A stretch of 64,000 bases of DNA, taken from the NCBI GenBank assembly GCA_000827495.1, contig KN817553.1, positions 1 through 64,000 on the forward strand, read 5' to 3'. Below, one piece after another: positions 57,831 to 64,000 of the stretch. The stretch comes from Hypholoma sublateritium FD-334 SS-4 (Eukaryota > Basidiomycota > Agaricomycetes > Agaricales > Strophariaceae). Numbering within the stretch: position 1 is the stretch's first letter; every line of letters starts with the position of its first letter. The notes below the pieces were generated by a model that was not told where the DNA came from, did not search any database, and worked only from the letters and a program-made list of their open reading frames with translations. The translations under genes and the position numbers were made by a program.

Positions 57831-58895
57831 TTTATTACTCTCCAAACCATTGCTATTGTATAATAGTTCATTGAGGCAAGAGTACATTTTTTGAGTATTT
57901 TGGAAGTGAATTGGATTCCAACGAAACTGGAAGAATATCACAGCCTACAGGTAAACTCAAGCGAATAAAATATTCAACTTGCTGCATGAAATGTTTAGTA
58001 CGCGTCAGCACCCATTCTGTCATCTTGGCTGTAGAAAGGTCCAGCAGGAGAAGGCCGGGTTTTCTTTGGCGTTGCACGAGGAGGGGAGGGCAAAGATGTC
58101 AAGCTCCTCGATACGCATCTAGAATCCAGCGCGGTCTTAGATCTAGTCAATAGCAGATGCCAGTAACGCACTGTTTGTGAACACATTACAGCTTCGGAAA
58201 GTCACTTACGGCAGACCCAACCAAACGGCTGGGTTCAGAGCATGATAGAAAGGATATCAGTCAACGCTGCTAACTGGTACATAAGCTTGGGCTGGTGACA
58301 ATGTGGCCTGAAACCTTGGTATGGTTGGGCGGGGGAGCAGGAAATTCTATTCATGACGAAATTGGGAGGGAGGCCGCAGGGCAGTTCGCTGACGCCCTTG
58401 GCAGCACCATGTCGGTCCGCAGCCGGTGCGGAGAGTATTCCCTGCCCTTTCGCTGCAGTTTGCGCATTCCAAGACTGGTTTGCAGGTCAAGATAAACAAC
58501 TTTGATGGTCCTTCGCGTCCGCTGATGAAACAGGAAAAAAAGGCGTGCGCCTCACAGATCCGCCCTCTGCGGAACGAGTGCTCGCGGCATGTTGCGAATG
58601 ACAACGTTGGTGTGATTTTCATTGAAAGGGGCGAGGCAGCGTGCGCAACTAATAGGATGTTAGTAGAAAAAATTGGGGAAAGGAACGGACGCACACCCTC
58701 TACTGATGATCTCGAGTGTCCGAGCTGTCTGCTGCAAGGGCTCCTCTTCCTCTTCGACGCTGCTGACAAGGGCTTGACTGATGAGGAGGTTCGTATTCGC
58801 GAGGGTCGGTGTCGAAAAGCGCCTGTTCAGACAGCGAAATTAAACGGTGTTATCTATGATTAACTAGATACGAGATTACATACCATCTTTACACG
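57831..58895. other. Intergenic; one unrecognised 145-codon frame
   Basis: Plus frame 58426-58863 (MRRVFPALSLQFAHSKTGLQ ... CPSCLLQGLLFLFDAADKGL) is complete but unrecognised and lies between relics; I cannot support it as a gene. Confidence 0.3.
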
Positions 58896-59290
58896 GTGAC
58901 CCAGTGCGACCCGCGGCCAGGCTTCGAGGCCCCGGGTGGGGCATCGCTGTACGGCGTTGACATGCACACAAATCCTCACATCCTTCTTGAGCATCATCCG
59001 GACGAGCGCCTGCTTCGGCTTCCTATTGAGTTGAGAATTTCGTCCGGCCACTTCGCTATCTCGCGGCTCTTTCCCTCCGAGTCGGGCCTCCGAAGTCTGC
59101 TGAACTTAGGCCTGCCGCCTGGGTCGACGACCGAACTACAACCGTCGTAGTCAAGGTAGCTGCACACGTTCCAGACATCCCGCGCATTGACCATGAAAAG
59201 ATGCGAAGTAGGTTTCTGATTGGCCGGTATGGCACCATGCCAATCGCAGAGTGAAGAGTGAAGAAAGTAGTAAGCTGCACTGGCAATCAT
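58896..59290. repeat. Dispersed repeat, copy B (inverted relative to copy A)
   Basis: Reverse complement resembles 16500-16880 over nearly its whole length. On the plus strand the frame 58896-59150 reads GGASLYGVDMHTNPHILLEH then HPDERLLRLPIEL; copy A carries the corresponding MRTDPRLLLEHHQDERLLLL on its minus strand. See copy A. Confidence 0.6.
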
Positions 59291-59740
59291 TAAGATAGGG
59301 CGCGGACGATTCACCTACATCACATGATGTGATATGCCCCTGACCGGTGACCTCTGCCGAAACTTAAAAGCGCAATTTGTGCTTAGTAAACGATGAAGCT
59401 GTACAGCAGTGCACTGTGCAGCTAAACTTCTCCAGTTGAAAGATACGTATCGAGAGACATTGCGATCTGCATGTCGGATGATAACTGGGGCAATAGCCGG
59501 ATATGGACATACAAATAACCCGTCAATATCGATCAGTGTCGTGCAGATGTCTTGAGATATCTCGCTTGTTGTATCTCCGTCTTGCCAGCCAGGAATGGGC
59601 GCGGATAATTACCAGCTCTAGTCTACAATTTATAAGCAAGCAGTTCAAAAATGGGCTCACTCCGATGGATGGTGGACGCTGCTCTTGTGATGAATAACTT
59701 TCGTTGTTGACAAAAGAATGACAATTATCAATCCAGTTAT

Positions 59741-60515
59741 TTAATCATTTACGAATTGCTTGAATGCCTCCATGGCCTGCAGTACGATGAAACGAATTTG
59801 GCCTTCCCACATGCCGCGACCCGCCGTGGGGGGTTTAAAAACATGGACGACGGTGGGGGTGGTTGGATATGTACCGTCCAGGACGCCTAAATTGAGGTCC
59901 AGAGCAGTAGGGACTTTGACAAAAATCGGGACTCTATCGACAATGAGAAGGGCTGGAATGATCTGATGCTTTTCATTAGTGCCAACAACTGCATAGCAGA
60001 CCCGTACTAACCTTTTTTTTCTCCCAATCGAAGTCGGCAGAGCGCATGCCTATGGCCATTGCCACGACCTTCGCGATGCCCTCCTCGAATGATGGGGCCC
60101 ACCGGACCGTCATGATCATTCTCTCGAAGCTCAATAGGCCCAGACCATAATCGTATGTCCTGTTGTCGTTGCAAATTTTCCACGGATTCTCCCCATTTCT
60201 GCATAGGTACCGATGAGGTCTGAGATAGCCAGCGAACGAGAGAAGAGCGGTTGCCCAATCCAGGTTGTTTGCCTCCCCAAAATTGTCACATAGGGCATGC
60301 ATGACGAAGCTGAATGTTTCGCTACTGAAATTTTTGTAATCTTTATACGTGATCCTCTCTGCGAAAGCGAGGCGGTCGACGGTCTCCAGATGAGGCATAG
60401 TTGGGAGTCCGAAAAACTCTTGAAAGCCCTGCTCTTTAACGGTAATGTTATACGCTTTTAAATCATCCTCGTTCCAGTCCTTCGCGTCTTTAGGTTTGCG
60501 AGCGAGGTCGGACAT
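59741..60515 (-). pseudogene. Second member of the PD-(D/E)XK-like family, frameshifted in an A8 run
   Basis: Starts MSDLARKPKDAKDWNEDDLK then AYNITV, parallel to MSKSLPRYTKSASKWTKSDL then TYFNITV of the gene at 20069. It runs to DFDWEKKK, where the frame ends soon after a run of eight A (plus-strand T8 at 60013-60020). Shifting one base there restores RLVRVCYAVVGTNEKHQIIP, then ALLIVDRVPIFVKVPTAL and IRFIVLQAMEAFKQFVND to a stop at 59741-59743, matching exon 2 of the other gene (VIYGIVMIGPSPALLKIPVT). The position equivalent to the Glu-x-Lys reads LSFERMIM, so the lysine is lost and the nuclease-like signature is not intact. No intron is needed here, unlike in the homologue. The shift may be a homopolymer sequencing error. 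Confidence 0.68.
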
Positions 60516-63500
60516 GAAGGGGGAACTGTGGTTTAGGGTTACCAGCCATCACGCGCACGGTCTCACTTTATATGAGGTAGAGCACACTCCATCACGTGAA
60601 GAAAAGTGACAAAAACGTTACTTTCCTACTCCGGATTCCATCCTAAACAAATGCAGGGCAGGGAGTCAAAATGTGGAGAGTCCTATATATAGTAATTAAC
60701 TGGGCCTCTGCACAGACGGAACTTAATTTTCACAAAACGGCGTGCCACTAAATAATTCGCAGGGGGATTTCAATCATGCAAGCGTGGCAAATCTCAGAAC
60801 TATGATGGCCTTCAATGAATATTGCTTGTTTAATTTTCTCAGATAACATATCAGAGCACTCAGGAGTCAGGACTTGTGAATTGAGTTACGAAGAGATCGC
60901 AGATTGGCGCGCGCGTGTCGTCAATATCTACGCCTCCGCTGAGTTCAATGCAACTACGCAGCGTTCTGGAGAGTGGACCAAATTGATGCTATCTGCGTCC
61001 ATAGCCCTCCATAGCCGCCACATCCCTGCCGACGGATAGAACAGGCGACCGAGGGACGTGACATGAATCTGTGAGTGCACGCTCTAGCAGATGATAGAAA
61101 ATACAACTCACCTCACTCTTCCATGCATAGATGTCCGTACTTCAATGCAATGGCTCGGGTTGCATTGCGCTGCATGCCGGTCCATTGAAAGCACTTTCGC
61201 TGTTTGGCTCGGCGTTACGCTCCAGCCAGTGACCTCAAACTCGTCTCAAGCGCGAACATGCGAACATAGTGAGTGACTGCCGTCAGAACAGGATAGATAC
61301 CGATACTCTTCAGCAGAGGAGTGGAGCTAGGTGTGTGGGTGGCACGGCGACTTGAAGCGCATGCTCATGGAGTTCGCATAGGTGCTTTCAGGACAATGAT
61401 CTTGGTGTGTTGCGCGGCGGGAAGGGATGGCTACGGAGGCTGAACGAGCGGATGGGATGACGGGACCGTAGCTACTCACCAGATACTACCCCCTCCATAC
61501 ATGAAAAGACTCTACCTAGAATACATTGTCTGATATATGTATGGTTCAAGATTAGAGGTATAGCCACCCATATATCAGGCATTGTAGTTGCAGAGAAAAA
61601 TGAAAGGAAGACTCACTGTAAACAACACGACCATTGAGTTTAGTGCTCAATATGTACCGAGAAGTATTCATACATTTCCTTTTTCGTTTGAGATGTGCGG
61701 CAATGGTACGGACTCTGATCTGATACTGAAACCGTGATCGGATGACTGTATTTGTGTGCGCTCAGTGCACAAGCGCACGTCAGAATATGTGCAAGTACTT
61801 AAACTATGTATAAGCTGTAATGCGTATACTAGGTTTGAAATGCATTGTTACGCAGTACCATAATGTAAGGAGTCAATTTGATCATGGAAACACAGTATCG
61901 CTTGATGTTTGCGATATGTTTGCGACATGTTTGCGATAACGCACGATTATCCGCGCATGTACTATTTGTATTACCCAAATAACATTTGTGTAGTGTCTAA
62001 CAGATGTATAGGAGAATATACGGATAGTTATTTGACTACCAGATTTTTTTTTGCAGACTTTACGAGCCTTGGGTTTTCCCTATGGTTCATATTCAGCGCA
62101 ATCTTTGCCTTTCAATTTTTCTACCCAGTGAAAAAAATGAATATGGATAATATTGTAAAAAAAAAGCTTTCTGGATCAATATCCATCATTGAATTGGGTC
62201 TACGTACTGTGGTTCGAACGTTATTAGCAATATATCGTGAACATTATCGCGAACTTTGTCGAGTTTCCTATTCTGGCTTCTCGTAACTACCGTGCCAGTA
62301 CAACGTGGATATACGGTTGATATACGGCTTCCACGGCACGCCGGGCTTGAATCCTGGAGGGGTGGAACAGCAAAGTGCAGCGATGGTGTTGGGTACTGGA
62401 GGGGTTAAACAGCGCATATCATCAAAGCTCGCGCCGGGATGCTGGGCAGACGGCGAGCACGGAACGGTACCCGAGAGCGACGAAGTCTGCGTAGGATCGG
62501 ACCGTGGGGTCATTGTGGTGTCCAGGAGAACGCCATTGCGTGGTTGTCGGGCGGCGGAGGAACAGGGCCGACGTGGAATGGCGCCCGCGCGGCGCGCGGA
62601 CATTCGATGTTCAAGAAGGTGCCGTTGGGGCAGAGGGGGAACGCATAGCTCCTACACGAGCCGTACAGTTCACGCAGGCTCCATGGCGCCGTGCAGACGC
62701 GAATCGCGCACCCGGTCTCAATGATCAAGACGGTAACATGGCTCGCAGCCATGTTGAGCATACTGATGAGCGACATGCCCCGGTTCAATGCGTATATCTT
62801 CGTGCCACCGACGAGATTGAGGCGCCGGAAAGGCGGGTGGGGGAAAGTAAAGCGGCGATTATGCTAGTTGGTCGTCGTGGCTTCGTTGGTGGGCGCAGGT
62901 GGGTAACAGAATGGCGTGCCGCGCAAGTTCGCTGGCCGTGCTTTGTTGATGGGCGCTGGTGGCTAGCAGAATGGTCGACGAGATTCTCGTGAGTGGTGTG
63001 GCGTTGTTCTTGGGTGTACAAGGTGGATAAGTGGGGGTAGGTGCCAACTTGTACAGTAACCCAACAGTAACCGCACCAAATGCTCATGCCAAAAACACTT
63101 CAGATGAAGTACTAGATTATCGACGATAGATATCGATAAAGATTGTAAAGATTGTAATGAAGATGCGATGTTAGGGTAGTTATCAGATTTCATGCACATG
63201 CTTTTGACCAAGCAAGGAAATGAAATCGCTTTCATTTTTGGCAGAATCCGAATATTGGAACTATGCACCAGATTTCGGTGGTATCCAACAGATTTTGGTC
63301 CTATATAAACAATTCAGCTTTTAAGTGATTGGCAAGTGCATCTGGAGTCTCACTAGAGCCATATTATTACCAGACACCTGAGAATAACGACGATGGGGAG
63401 TCGGCGTTCTATTACTACTTAGTACTAGACTCTAGTTGGTTCGACTGTCAACGACCTGAGCATTGCTTTTGGCTTGATAGTCTCCGAGCCGTTCTATAAA

Positions 63501-64000
63501 ACTTCTCTCTTTGTGAGAAGGACAATTGGGAACTATTGGTAGATAAAGCGGGTTAGGAATGCGTTGGTCGGTTTAACTGGGACACACATACCGGTGAAGA
63601 TGTAGACACCAGATGTCTGACCATCACTATCAACATCCTCTCTATAGCAGCAACCTAATCAGTCATTTCAATGAGGTACTCTATTAACAAGAACTAAGTC
63701 ACGAATATCTGGCTGGCTACATACCGTGTGGGCACATGGGTGCTGTTTCATAATCCGGGCCCGTAGAGTCTACAGACGGGGCTGCATCTTGTTTTGACGA
63801 CATACTACTGAGCGGACAGATCTTGGGTAATACAAAAGTAGCTGGGGAGCTAGGTTTTATAGCCGCGCCGCCCGCGCGATCGGTTGTCTTTCTGTACTAC
63901 AGAATTCGATGGTTTACGTGGTTTAGAGTTAAACACTCCCTTACTCTTGACATCGCCGCCGATTGGGTAAACCGTCCCCGATTGGTGTTCAAAGCGGCTT
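60516..64000. other. Long stretch without recognisable genes
   Basis: About 3.5 kb. Small repeats only: three near-copies of TGTTTGCGAYA at 61907-61940, and a diverged ~60-bp tandem duplication at 62870-62990 (TTCGTTGGTGGGCGCAGGTG versus TTTGTTGATGGGCGCTGGTG). Frames at 62268-62788 (minus) and 62305-62992 (plus) overlap each other and show no known motif. 63000-64000 has nothing I can support. Confidence 0.45.

Noticed and set aside
62268..62992. Overlapping frames of 90-160 codons on both strands
   Set aside because: High-GC stretch opens several frames at once; no motif on either strand.
1..64000. Secondary-metabolite or lignin-degradation gene cluster (monooxygenase plus laccase)
   Set aside because: Only two such genes, separated by the HAM1-family gene; the laccase is truncated, and no transporter, P450 or regulator is nearby.

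Overview
This window looks like nuclear DNA of a basidiomycete fungus, most likely an Agaricomycete. The coding regions are cut by many short introns of about 45-80 nt with GT...AG ends. Gene content is fungal: HAM1-like protein, laccase, FAD monooxygenase, an SPT5-like paralogue, Crypton/FluG-type protein and several families I know only as basidiomycete expansions. Non-coding stretches are long and hold relics and repeats. Scattered single N bases, dense at 50.9-53.3 kb, suggest a draft assembly with collapsed alleles or repeat copies.

Layout. 0-4.2 kb: tail of a casein-kinase-1-like protein (window edge), an intact five-exon gene for an unrecognised 686-residue protein (minus), and a broken 2-hydroxyacid dehydrogenase fragment. 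4.2-5.2 kb: AT-rich DNA with two perfect CArG boxes and many TTATAA sites. 5.3-7.0 kb: an intact eight-exon salicylate-hydroxylase-type monooxygenase (minus). 9.2-12.7 kb: HAM1-family gene (minus). 13.3-15.0 kb: a laccase lacking its 5' third (minus). 16.5-16.9 kb: one copy of a dispersed repeat whose inverted partner lies at 58.9-59.3 kb. 20.1-20.9 kb: intact two-exon gene with a PD-(D/E)XK-like signature; a frameshifted relative is at 59.7-60.5 kb. 21.9-24.9 kb: a decayed gene ending in four SUMO-interacting-like motifs. 25.4-25.8 kb: PEX13 fragment. 26.8-27.9 kb: Crypton/FluG-type gene. 28.7-30.5 kb: condensin CAP-H fragment, then an APH-type phosphotransferase on the opposite strand. 34.0, 37.4 and 45.7 kb: three copies of a fold-back (MITE-like) element. 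Between and around them: a repeat-containing 269-aa protein, a 119-aa tail-anchored coiled-coil protein, a broken WD40 gene, an SPT5-like gene with an in-frame stop, a UTP20 amino-terminal fragment and a CTK3-like gene. 48-49.5 kb: helicase end of a Helitron. 50.5-53.9 kb: a basidiomycete-specific multi-exon gene full of N bases. 55.6-57.8 kb: a heavily mutated alanyl-tRNA synthetase copy. 60.5-64 kb: essentially no recognisable genes.

The genes do not form one pathway. The pattern is a fast-evolving, transposon-rich region holding broken pieces of normally conserved single-copy genes (PEX13, CAP-H, UTP20, CTK3, AlaRS, a 2-hydroxyacid dehydrogenase). They keep introns, so they were copied or captured as DNA rather than reverse transcribed. 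Intact lineage-specific genes lie between them. All names rest on motif recognition by eye; no database search was possible.
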